64,000 nucleotides of DNA from the NCBI RefSeq assembly GCF_025244725.1, contig NZ_CP104203.1, positions 1,178,001 to 1,242,000 of the forward strand. The letters run 5' to 3'. A program made the position numbers and the translations under genes. The DNA comes from Chryseobacterium oranimense. GTDB lineage: Bacteria; Bacteroidota; Bacteroidia; Flavobacteriales; Weeksellaceae. Below are positions 1 through 7,637 of this stretch, in pieces. Numbering within the stretch: the first letter of the stretch is position 1; each line of letters starts with the position of its first letter. The notes under the pieces are model-generated. The model was not told the origin of the DNA, ran no database searches, and saw only the letters and a program-made list of their open reading frames with translations.

Positions 1-1
1 G

Positions 2-1705
2 GGAGTAAAGCCCTTCGAACCGAGAGAAAGAGATTATGCAATGGTAGGCTCTTTCTACGCATTTGCTATCTGGATTGGACTTGGAGCGGCAGCTATTTTA
101 TGGTTTATCCAGTCAAAAGTAAAATCCAACGGAGCGAATATTGCTTTAGGAGTAGTTTTATTAGGTGTTCCTTTTATGATGGGCTTCCAGAACTATAAAG
201 TACACGACAGAAGCAACAGGTATACAGCTTATGATTATGCCTACTCAGTATTAAAATCACTTCCTAAAAATGATATCTTATTTGTTTACGGGGATAATGA
301 TACTTATCCGGTATGGGCTATACAGGAAACGGAACGGTTCAGAGATGACGTGAAGGTGGTTAATTTTACCCTTGCTTCAACTCCATGGAACTTAGATCAG
401 GTTAAAAGAAAAACATACAATGCGGCAGGAATTCCTAGTGAGCTAACCCATGAGGATTACAGAGACGGTGTCAACGACCAGATCTACATGATGAAAAAAG
501 ATGACTGGGAAGGAGTTTTCTCTATGCTGAAAGAGCAAGGCGCTCCTGATACCCAATTCGGAGCCTTCAGAAAATATCTGACACAGGATTCACTGACATT
601 GAAAGAAGCTATTGATTTTATCAAATTCAAATCCCCTGAAAAAGATGAGCTTTTAAAAATGTATTTCGGAGAAGAAAAGTTTGAGAAATACAACATTCTT
701 CCGGTGAATAAATTCATCCTTCCTGTTAACAAAGAAAATGCTTTAAAAGCAGGCATCATCACCCAGGCAGACCTTCCGGATGTGGTAAACCAGATCATGA
801 TTACCTACAAAGGAAACACTCTTTATAAAAATAACCTGATCCTGATGGATATGCTGGCTAACTTCGACTGGAAACGTCCGGTTAATTTCTCATCTGGAGG
901 AATTTACGACAGCGAAAATATCTTCTATCTTGACGAATATCTTCAGTTTGACGGATTCAGCTACAGGCTGGTTCCTATTCACACCGCTCAAAATGCAGAT
1001 GGAGATATGGGTAGAGTAGATACCAATTCTTTATATAATGTGGTGAAAAACTTCAGATGGGGGAACTTTAAAGATCTGAACGCTCACTTTGATGAAACCG
1101 CCACTTCCAATATTATGAGCTATAGAATGTCAGCAAGCAGAGCAGCTTCAGCATTGGCATTAAGCGGACAGAAAGCAAAAGCTGTGGAATTGCTTGATCT
1201 TGCATCAAAAGAAATCCCGGCAGAGAAATTCAATGATCCGCGTTCATTAAGCTCTATGGTAACAGGGTATATTATTGCAGGTCAGGAGAAAAAAGGACTT
1301 CAGCTGGCTGAAATCCTTAAAAAAGGTATTTTTGAAGAATATGATTATTATTTAAGCCTTGCCCCGGCCGATCAGAGTTTTGCCAGAAGACAGATGAGAT
1401 CGAAACCAATGGAATATTCTCTGGTGGTGGGTGCAGTTACAGACGCTTATAAAAAACTCGGTCAGAATGAAAAAGCCTATGCTTATCTTGTAAAATCCAT
1501 AGAACCGATTGATAAAAAGTTCAATGCTTTCATCAAGGATCTTCAGCAGATGGGTAAGGAGAAAGCAAGGAGCGAATCTGAAAAGGTACAGAAAATCACT
1601 CCTTTCTATCAATACCTGTTTGATGTGATGGAACCTTACGATTCTACTTATTCAAAAGAGAAAGAGAATCAGATCACCACAGCAATTATCAAAGCAACAC
1701 AATAA
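2..1705 (+). CDS. DUF2723 family membrane protein, C-terminal part (partial)
   Basis: The reading frame is open from the first bases of the window, so the gene begins upstream and only the C-terminal ~567 residues are seen; the first in-frame ATG (41) is internal. The sequence EPRERDYAMVGSFYAF followed by two hydrophobic segments is characteristic of the Bacteroidota DUF2723 family, large integral membrane proteins distantly related to GT-C type protein O-mannosyltransferases and eukaryotic TMEM260. The last ~400 residues are soluble, contain a YGDNDTYPVWAIQE stretch early on, and end in helical repeat-like segments that may be TPR-like. I infer an inner-membrane enzyme that modifies exported proteins or glycans; substrate unknown. 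A strong terminator follows the stop. Confidence 0.8.
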   Translation, partial: GVKPFEPRERDYAMVGSFYAFAIWIGLGAAAILWFIQSKVKSNGANIALGVVLLGVPFMMGFQNYKVHDRSNRYTAYDYAYSVLKSLPKNDILFVYGDNDTYPVWAIQETERFRDDVKVVNFTLASTPWNLDQVKRKTYNAAGIPSELTHEDYRDGVNDQIYMMKKDDWEGVFSMLKEQGAPDTQFGAFRKYLTQDSLTLKEAIDFIKFKSPEKDELLKMYFGEEKFEKYNILPVNKFILPVNKENALKAGIITQADLPDVVNQIMITYKGNTLYKNNLILMDMLANFDWKRPVNFSSGGIYDSENIFYLDEYLQFDGFSYRLVPIHTAQNADGDMGRVDTNSLYNVVKNFRWGNFKDLNAHFDETATSNIMSYRMSASRAASALALSGQKAKAVELLDLASKEIPAEKFNDPRSLSSMVTGYIIAGQEKKGLQLAEILKKGIFEEYDYYLSLAPADQSFARRQMRSKPMEYSLVVGAVTDAYKKLGQNEKAYAYLVKSIEPIDKKFNAFIKDLQQMGKEKARSESEKVQKITPFYQYLFDVMEPYDSTYSKEKENQITTAIIKATQ

Positions 1706-1714
1706 TAGCTAACA

Positions 1715-1738
1715 AAAACGGAACTTCGGTTCCGTTTT
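1715..1738 (+). terminator. Intrinsic terminator with TTCG loop
   Basis: A perfect 10-bp stem (1715-1724 with 1729-1738) encloses the stable tetraloop TTCG and runs into a T-tract. It sits 10 bases after the stop of the DUF2723 gene and ends that transcript. Confidence 0.9.
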
Positions 1739-1745
1739 TTTGTTA

Positions 1746-1776
1746 TTGGGTTTCATCAATTTTAAGATTATATTTG
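1746..1776 (+). promoter_or_regulatory. Bacteroidota-type promoter of the GT-C-like gene
   Basis: TTG at 1746-1748 is separated by 20 bases from TATATTTG at 1769-1776, matching the TTG-N17-23-TAnnTTTG consensus used by the primary sigma factor of Bacteroidota. The expected transcription start near 1781-1783 leaves a leader of only about a dozen bases before the ATG at 1795. It follows the upstream terminator directly, so the next gene has its own promoter. Confidence 0.65.
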
Positions 1777-1794
1777 TGGAACTAAAAATGCGTG

Positions 1795-3282
1795 ATGGCA
1801 AAAAATAAAAATAACAGGCTCCCAATCTATGCTGTAATTTTTACGGTAACTTTTAAACTTCTCTTTTTACTGACCCATTATATCCAGGAAGATGCATTCA
1901 TTACCTGGAGGGTAGCTCAGAATCTCCTGGATTATGGAGTGATAGGATTCAATGGAGATACCAAAATTTCGGCTTCTACCACTCATCTGTATGTTTTTGT
2001 ATCTTATTTTTTTAACCTGATCTTTGGTAAAGAATATTTTGTTGAACCACTACTGATATTTAATTCCATACTTTTTACGGTAGGAACATTGTTTCTTGCC
2101 CATCTTACCCTTAAAAATCCGTGGCATAAAGCTATTTTTATATTTTTAATAGGCATACTGCCGCCCTCAATCAAGATTTCTATACTGGGAATGGAATATG
2201 GAATTCTTTTCTTCCTGGAAATGGCGCTTCTGTATTACGGTTTCAGTAAAGGCAAAAAGTGGGCATTGATCTTTCTGCCTGTTTTGATTATGTTTACCAG
2301 GATTGATACCATTATTTTCCTGGGGATTGTATTTCTTGTTGATGTTTTTTGGAACAGAAAAATCAGATGGAATTACGTTTTCGGAGGAATTCTGGGTCTT
2401 TTATGGACTCTTTCCTTCAACTGGCTCTATTTCGGGGAACTGGTGAATAATACTATTGTGGCCAAAAAACTTCTTTATGAACATCATTTCACCTTTGCTC
2501 AAAATCTCAGCTACTTCTTTGTCAGCTTCGGGAATTTCTGGGGAATGCTGAAACTTCCCGGGAACTTTAATCCGGTAACAATCATTATCCTTATTTTTGA
2601 ACTGCTGTGTTTTATTTATCTTGTAAGACAGAGAGATAAGAGGAATTATTTTTTATGGATGATCTTTATTTTCGGTTGGGTAAAACAGATTATTTTTATC
2701 TCCCAAAAAAGCTTATTTGACTGGTATTACTGGGTTCCGCAGCTTTTACTTTTTGTACCGGTCCTTATTTTTGTGTTGGAGCAGAAAGAAAAAAGGAATG
2801 TATGGCTATCGCTTCTGGTGGCGTTTTATATTCTTCCAATGACTCTTTTCCAGACCATACATTCTATTGCAACAGGAAACGGAGAGTGGAATTACCGCAG
2901 AAAAATCGGGCTGTTTCTCAATACTTACGAAAAAGATAAAAATCAATGGATCCTTCTGGAGCCTGCCGGCTATGTACCGTATTTTTCAGGATTAAAAGCA
3001 ATTGATGAAGTAGGATTGGTCGACAAACAGATCCAGACTGAAATAAAGAAAGATAAGCCTCATTACTGGCTCAATACCGTAAAAAACAGAAAACCGAAAT
3101 ATCTTCTTTCCTACAAAAACCTCTTTGAAGGAGACGATGCAGAATATTATCAGGCTCATTATCAGCTTCTGAAAGAATTCAGGATAAAGGACCACCTGAA
3201 AAGTGACAATAAAATCTTAGAAAAAATCTACCATTTTAAACCATCAGGAACAGATTATAATTTATATGTCAGGATTGATTAA
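1795..3282 (+). CDS. Polytopic membrane protein, GT-C glycosyltransferase-like
   Basis: The protein has about ten hydrophobic segments and an early acidic motif, QEDAFITWRVAQNLL (about residues 30-44). This resembles the conserved first-loop D/E-D-A-(Y/F)-x-(S/T)-x-R-x-A-x-N-L motif of GT-C glycosyltransferases that use polyprenyl-linked sugars. A GTG directly precedes the ATG at 1795; I chose the ATG. The C-terminal ~130 residues are soluble. Predicted to be an inner-membrane glycosyltransferase with its active loop in the periplasm, but donor and acceptor are unknown. It is a single-gene transcript with its own promoter. The neighbouring DUF2723 gene is also GT-C-like, which may or may not be meaningful. 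Confidence 0.6.
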   Translation: MAKNKNNRLPIYAVIFTVTFKLLFLLTHYIQEDAFITWRVAQNLLDYGVIGFNGDTKISASTTHLYVFVSYFFNLIFGKEYFVEPLLIFNSILFTVGTLFLAHLTLKNPWHKAIFIFLIGILPPSIKISILGMEYGILFFLEMALLYYGFSKGKKWALIFLPVLIMFTRIDTIIFLGIVFLVDVFWNRKIRWNYVFGGILGLLWTLSFNWLYFGELVNNTIVAKKLLYEHHFTFAQNLSYFFVSFGNFWGMLKLPGNFNPVTIIILIFELLCFIYLVRQRDKRNYFLWMIFIFGWVKQIIFISQKSLFDWYYWVPQLLLFVPVLIFVLEQKEKRNVWLSLLVAFYILPMTLFQTIHSIATGNGEWNYRRKIGLFLNTYEKDKNQWILLEPAGYVPYFSGLKAIDEVGLVDKQIQTEIKKDKPHYWLNTVKNRKPKYLLSYKNLFEGDDAEYYQAHYQLLKEFRIKDHLKSDNKILEKIYHFKPSGTDYNLYVRID

Positions 3283-3361
3283 AAAATTAAAGATTGATAG
3301 AGAAAGAAACAATCACCCCCAAACTTTATTACTCTCAAACCTATAACCTAATCCCTAAAAA

Positions 3362-3889
3362 ATGAAATACTGTGCTTTTCTCCGCGGCGTGAATGTAAAA
3401 GGAACCAATATGAAAATGGCAGATGTATGCCAGGTTTTTAAAGAAGCAGGAATGCAGGACGTAAGTTCAGTATTGGCTTCGGGAAATATTGTTTTTTCCT
3501 CTGATAAAAATACCGAGGATTTAAAGAAAATTTTAGAAAAGGCAATGTCTGATCATTTCTCTTATGAAGCGTTCTTATTTATAAAATCTCAGGAAGAAAC
3601 ACAAGTCTTCTGGAACAGCATTCCCTTTGAAAAAAATAATGATCTGCATATATATGCTTTTGTAGGGAATCCCGGGGTGGAAAATGTTCTGATGTCCGAA
3701 TTTGAAGCCGCTTCCAAAACTGAAAACGAAAAAGCAGTGATTATTAAAAATATATTTTACTGGCAGGTCTCAAAAGGAAATACACTGGATTCTACTTTCG
3801 GAAAGATTTTAGGTAAAAAGAGTCTTAAAGATCAGTTCACCAGCCGGAATATCAATACTTTTGAAAAGGTTTTGAAGAAAATGAATTAA
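3362..3889 (+). CDS. DUF1697 family protein
   Basis: The N-terminus YCAFLRGVNVKGTNMKMADV is the family signature of DUF1697 (LRGINVGGxxxxxM, then a gap, then SGNIVF, here LASGNIVFSS near residue 40). Length 175 residues is normal for the family. These are small cytoplasmic alpha/beta proteins common in bacteria; no biochemical function is established. It is flanked by a bidirectional terminator and appears monocistronic. Confidence 0.85.
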   Translation: MKYCAFLRGVNVKGTNMKMADVCQVFKEAGMQDVSSVLASGNIVFSSDKNTEDLKKILEKAMSDHFSYEAFLFIKSQEETQVFWNSIPFEKNNDLHIYAFVGNPGVENVLMSEFEAASKTENEKAVIIKNIFYWQVSKGNTLDSTFGKILGKKSLKDQFTSRNINTFEKVLKKMN

Positions 3890-3890
3890 A

Positions 3891-3924
3891 AAAAGCAGGT
3901 TTCATATAGATAAAACCTGCTTTT
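3891..3924. terminator. Bidirectional terminator
   Basis: A perfect 12-bp inverted repeat (3891-3902 with 3913-3924) with A-tract on one side and T-tract on the other lies between the convergent DUF1697 and acetolactate decarboxylase genes and can terminate both. Confidence 0.85.
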
Positions 3925-3937
3925 CAATATTTACGAT

Positions 3938-4771
3938 CTATTTTGAACTATTTCCCTGTTCTAAAACTTCAAGAGATTGATTATTTTTAGTCTCAAATTG
4001 AAAATTCCGGAAATCTTTATCTTTTGAGGTTTCCAATCTGAAACTTTCTAGCAGAGCTACTTCTGTTTTTAAATTTTCACCTTCAAAATCCAGCACATGT
4101 CCACCATATTTTTTGTCTGATGAAATAAAATGGAAGTGAAACCCTTTGACATTGATCCCGTTTAAATATTCAGGAAGATAAAAGCCAACCAGGGTGCCTT
4201 CAGTGTTTGAAAAGTCAAAGGTCTTTTGTTTGTCAGCAATTGAAGTCAGGGCAGGGAACGGTTCTTTTTCGACAGGAGGAAAAGCCCTGGTCTTCACATG
4301 GGCAAACTTTCCTGTTATTTTAATGGCAAACATTGAGTTTTTATCTTGCAGAATTTTACTTATTTCCCGCAAAGCCTTCTGATGGTCCACTTTATTTTTA
4401 ATAGTGAAGCTGCGATTAGGTTTAAAGAACGTTACAAAAACCAAAGATGACTTAAACTGATCTTCAGGAGTGACAGTCTGGCCTGTAGCCTTTGTCTGAT
4501 ACACTTGTCCGTCCAGTATGGTCAGCTCTCCATCCAGCATATCAGGAGCTCCGAGACCAAAATCTCCTTTTGACTTTAAATTTTCAAGCGAAAGGGTTCC
4601 CTTGTAAAGCCCGCCTATAAATGCATCAGCAATTCCATGCTGATAGAGTTCGTTGTATTTCATTGGATGATCCGTTGCTTTATTTTTAAGTAAAAAATTA
4701 CTGTTATCCGTCTCTTGTGCATTGAAGTGATTACTTGCTGCCCATAAAATGAAATAAAGGATATTTTTCAT
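3938..4771 (-). CDS. budA: Acetolactate decarboxylase with signal peptide
   Basis: Converts 2-acetolactate to acetoin. The family signatures are present: YQHGIADAFIGGLYKGTLS early on, GDFGLGAPDMLDGE in the middle, and GFHFHFISSDKKYGGHVLD, which supplies the three zinc-binding histidines of the family (H-x-H plus the GGH histidine). Length fits. The start at 4771 is one base beyond the stop of the upstream SDR gene, suggesting translational coupling; a longer in-frame start at 4789 would overlap that gene and hide the signal peptide. The first residues, MKNILYFILWAASNHFNAQ, form a Sec-type signal, so the enzyme is probably exported. Together with the SDR it may form an acetoin/butanediol branch; this last step is inference. 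Confidence 0.88.
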   Translation of the reverse strand: MKNILYFILWAASNHFNAQETDNSNFLLKNKATDHPMKYNELYQHGIADAFIGGLYKGTLSLENLKSKGDFGLGAPDMLDGELTILDGQVYQTKATGQTVTPEDQFKSSLVFVTFFKPNRSFTIKNKVDHQKALREISKILQDKNSMFAIKITGKFAHVKTRAFPPVEKEPFPALTSIADKQKTFDFSNTEGTLVGFYLPEYLNGINVKGFHFHFISSDKKYGGHVLDFEGENLKTEVALLESFRLETSKDKDFRNFQFETKNNQSLEVLEQGNSSK

Positions 4772-4772
4772 T

Positions 4773-5555
4773 TTATCGCTGTCCTCCAATAGCTAAACCT
4801 CCGTCTACCAGGATACTTTCGCCCATTACAAAAGAGGCTGCAGGGCTGCTTAGCCATAAAACCAGTTCTGCTACTTCTTCAGGAGCGGCAAAGCGTCCTA
4901 TCGGAGCATGCTTTTTAAATGGTTCTATGGCTTTTTCGGCATTTTCTCCCGGAAAAAACCTGTCAAACATTGGAGTACGGATGTATCCCGGTTGAATATT
5001 GTTGATACGGATACCTTCGGATGCTGTTTCAATGGTTAGTGCTTTTGTAAGGCCGTCTACTGCAGCCTTACTTGCTGAATAAACTGCCGAACCGGAAGAT
5101 GCTCCTCTTGCCAGCCACGAAGAAGTGTTGACGATTGCTCCGCCGGTTCCTTGCCTTTTAAACTGTTCAATTTCGTATTTGCAGGCCAGCCAGACGCCTT
5201 TGGTATTGATATTCATAACCCTGTCAAATTCTTCTTCGGAAGTATTGTCAATGCTTGAAAACTGTCCTTCAATTCCTGCATTATTGAATGCAATATCCAG
5301 TTTTCCGAAGTGCCTGATGGTTTCATTAATCAGATGCTGGACCTGATTACTTTTTGAGACATTTGTCTGTACAAAATGTACATTTGGGTCTATGGTACGC
5401 AGTATTTCCAAAGCATCATTTCCCTGTTGCTCCCTGCGGCCGGCAATAACCACCTGTGCGCCGTTTGTTAAAAATAATTTAGCAGCGGCAAGCCCGATAC
5501 CTGTCGTACCTCCCGTAATGATTGCTGTTTTTCCTTGAAAAGTAGGATGTGTCAT
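4773..5555 (-). CDS. Short-chain dehydrogenase/reductase
   Basis: This is a classical SDR of 260 residues. It has the cofactor motif TGGTTGIG near residue 15, NNAG near 90, a catalytic Ser in NTSSW, YSASK with the catalytic Tyr and Lys near 160, and the usual C-terminal SSPAASFVMGESILVDGG. The basic AGRR after the second strand favours NADP(H). It sits immediately upstream of acetolactate decarboxylase, so an acetoin or diacetyl reductase role is possible, but SDR substrate cannot be read from sequence. An AraC-type regulator gene lies 71 bases upstream on the same strand. Confidence 0.85.
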   Translation of the reverse strand: MTHPTFQGKTAIITGGTTGIGLAAAKLFLTNGAQVVIAGRREQQGNDALEILRTIDPNVHFVQTNVSKSNQVQHLINETIRHFGKLDIAFNNAGIEGQFSSIDNTSEEEFDRVMNINTKGVWLACKYEIEQFKRQGTGGAIVNTSSWLARGASSGSAVYSASKAAVDGLTKALTIETASEGIRINNIQPGYIRTPMFDRFFPGENAEKAIEPFKKHAPIGRFAAPEEVAELVLWLSSPAASFVMGESILVDGGLAIGGQR

Positions 5556-5626
5556 AATTCGTTATTTAGAATGACACAAAGTTCGCCTGTACTGCTATAG
5601 AATAATTATGCAGAACAAATCAAAGA

Positions 5627-6529
5627 TTATGATTTGGAAAGGATTCTTTTTCTGAACTGATTGGGAGAATCCCCCGTTTTTTTCCTGAAAGAAATAATGA
5701 AATTGGAAGAATGTTCGAATCCCAGGGAATAAGCAATCTCACTCACACTCCAGTTGCTGAACTGCAATAAGGATTTTGCTTCTTTAATGACCCGGCTGGT
5801 AATCCATTCTGAGGTTGTTTTGCCTGTCGTTTCTTTGAGTGCTTTATTCAGGTGGTTGGTGTGTATATTCAGCTGTGTGGCAAATTCATTTGCATTTTTC
5901 AATAGTATAATATTATTCTGACTAACCGGAAACTGATGCTCCAGCAGCTCTAAAAACAAAGTGCTGATGCGTTCGGCAGCGTTCGAATGTTGACCATACG
6001 TTTGAGGCGGCTGCATTTTCATTGCTTCATGCATAATGATCTGTATGTAATTTCTGAGAAGGCTGTACTTATTGTCATAATCTGAATGAGCTTCTTTCAG
6101 CATATTTTCATAAAGGTTTTTCAACAGCTGTACCCTGGTTTCATCCGGAAAAAAGATGTGATCTCCGCCTGCTTTAAACAAAGGAGATTGAGATAAACTT
6201 TCATTTTTAAGTTCCTGGCTTACAAATTCCTCCGTAAAAAGGCAGAAATAACCGGTCTGTACTGAAGATTCAGGTTCCCAGGAATAGGGAATCAGCGGAT
6301 TGAGAAATACAATAGCAGGTCTGTCGATCCGGATAAACTTATCAGCATAACTTAATATTCCCGTTCCTTCGCACATCATTGATATTTTATAAAAATCTCT
6401 GCGGTAAACGGGTTTTAAACTTTTGCTGCACTCAAAGTCTTCTCTGCGGTAGACATTGCATTGAGCATACTGATCATGCTCTCTTCCGTGCAGATCATAA
6501 AATTCTTCCAAAGTTTCTCTCGCTTTCAT
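5627..6529 (-). CDS. AraC family transcriptional regulator
   Basis: A cupin-like N-terminal sensor half (about residues 40-130) is followed by two helix-turn-helix motifs in the last 100 residues: EFATQLNIHTNHLNKALKE, and VSEIAYSLGFEHSSNFIISF followed by KKTGDSPNQFRKR, the AraC hallmark. It is transcribed in the same direction as, and just upstream of, the SDR and acetolactate decarboxylase genes, so it is a likely regulator of them. The effector is unknown. Confidence 0.88.
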   Translation of the reverse strand: MKARETLEEFYDLHGREHDQYAQCNVYRREDFECSKSLKPVYRRDFYKISMMCEGTGILSYADKFIRIDRPAIVFLNPLIPYSWEPESSVQTGYFCLFTEEFVSQELKNESLSQSPLFKAGGDHIFFPDETRVQLLKNLYENMLKEAHSDYDNKYSLLRNYIQIIMHEAMKMQPPQTYGQHSNAAERISTLFLELLEHQFPVSQNNIILLKNANEFATQLNIHTNHLNKALKETTGKTTSEWITSRVIKEAKSLLQFSNWSVSEIAYSLGFEHSSNFIISFRKKTGDSPNQFRKRILSKS

Positions 6530-6649
6530 AGTATAAAGTTATAAAATAATAAAATACAGCCGGTGATCAGGAATGGTTAAAGCCCACAAATAATTTCCGA
6601 TTCTGAAACTTTATAAGTATTTTTACTGAACTTTTTAATTAAAATAAAA

Positions 6650-7459
6650 ATGATCCAGTATTTAGATAATATCCAACACAAAGATTCAAAAAACTTTTTC
6701 CTTATTGCCGGGCCATGCATCATTGAAGGCGAAGATATGGCACTGAGAATTGCAGAAAAAGTAATCAGCTTAACAGACAAATACAATATTCCCTATATTT
6801 TCAAAGGAAGCTTTAAAAAAGCCAACAGAAGCCGTGTAGATTCTTTTACAACCATCGGTGAAGAAAAATCCCTTGAAATTCTTAAAAAAGTAGGAGAGAC
6901 CTTTAATATTCCTACGACAACGGATATCCATGAAAATGAACATGCAGCTTTAGCCGCACAATATGTGGATGTGCTTCAGATTCCTGCTTTTTTGGTTCGT
7001 CAGACCGATCTTTTGGTTGCTGCAGCGGAAACCGGAAAATGCGTAACCCTGAAAAAAGGACAGTTCCTTTCTCCTGAATCCATGAAATTTGCCGTTCAGA
7101 AAATCACAGATTCCAATAATCAGAAAGTGGCTATAATTGAAAGAGGGAATTCTTTCGGATATACAGATCTTATTGTAGATTACAGAGGTATTCCTACGAT
7201 GAGACAGTATGCACCGGTTATTTTGGACGTTACCCATTCATTACAGCAGCCTAATCAAAGCTCAGGAGTTACAGGCGGAAGACCGGATCTTATTGAAACC
7301 GTAGCCAAAGCAGGAATTGCTGTAGGAGCAGACGGAATTTTCATTGAAACCCATCCTACACCGGAAACTGCTTTGTCAGACGGAGCGAACATGTTAAGAT
7401 TGGATTTGCTGGAAGATTTGTTGCAAAAATTAACAAGAGTTAGAGAATCAATTTTATAA
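6650..7459 (+). CDS. kdsA: 3-deoxy-8-phosphooctulonate (KDO-8-P) synthase
   Basis: Condenses phosphoenolpyruvate with arabinose 5-phosphate to give KDO-8-phosphate for lipopolysaccharide inner core. The family motifs are clear: FFLIAGPCIIEGEDMALRIA near the start, FKGSFKKANRSR around residue 45, TDIHE near 95, IPAFLVRQTDL, KKGQFLSPESM, ERGNSFGY, DVTHSLQQPN and DGIFIETHPTPE. Length 269 is typical. An A-rich stretch precedes the ATG. No operon partner is evident. Confidence 0.95.
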   Translation: MIQYLDNIQHKDSKNFFLIAGPCIIEGEDMALRIAEKVISLTDKYNIPYIFKGSFKKANRSRVDSFTTIGEEKSLEILKKVGETFNIPTTTDIHENEHAALAAQYVDVLQIPAFLVRQTDLLVAAAETGKCVTLKKGQFLSPESMKFAVQKITDSNNQKVAIIERGNSFGYTDLIVDYRGIPTMRQYAPVILDVTHSLQQPNQSSGVTGGRPDLIETVAKAGIAVGADGIFIETHPTPETALSDGANMLRLDLLEDLLQKLTRVRESIL

Positions 7460-7637
7460 TTTATTAAGACTTATTTGAATTCAAAAATTACTTTCCGGAT
7501 GTTATATTGAAAAGGAAATTTTTTTTTAAAACCATATTTGGATGATTTTAACTTTCCGGAGCCGAAATGTTAAATAAAGTTTAAATAAGTTAAAATAAAA
7601 TTTATATATTCACGTTTGAAATTTTAAAGCATTTCTT

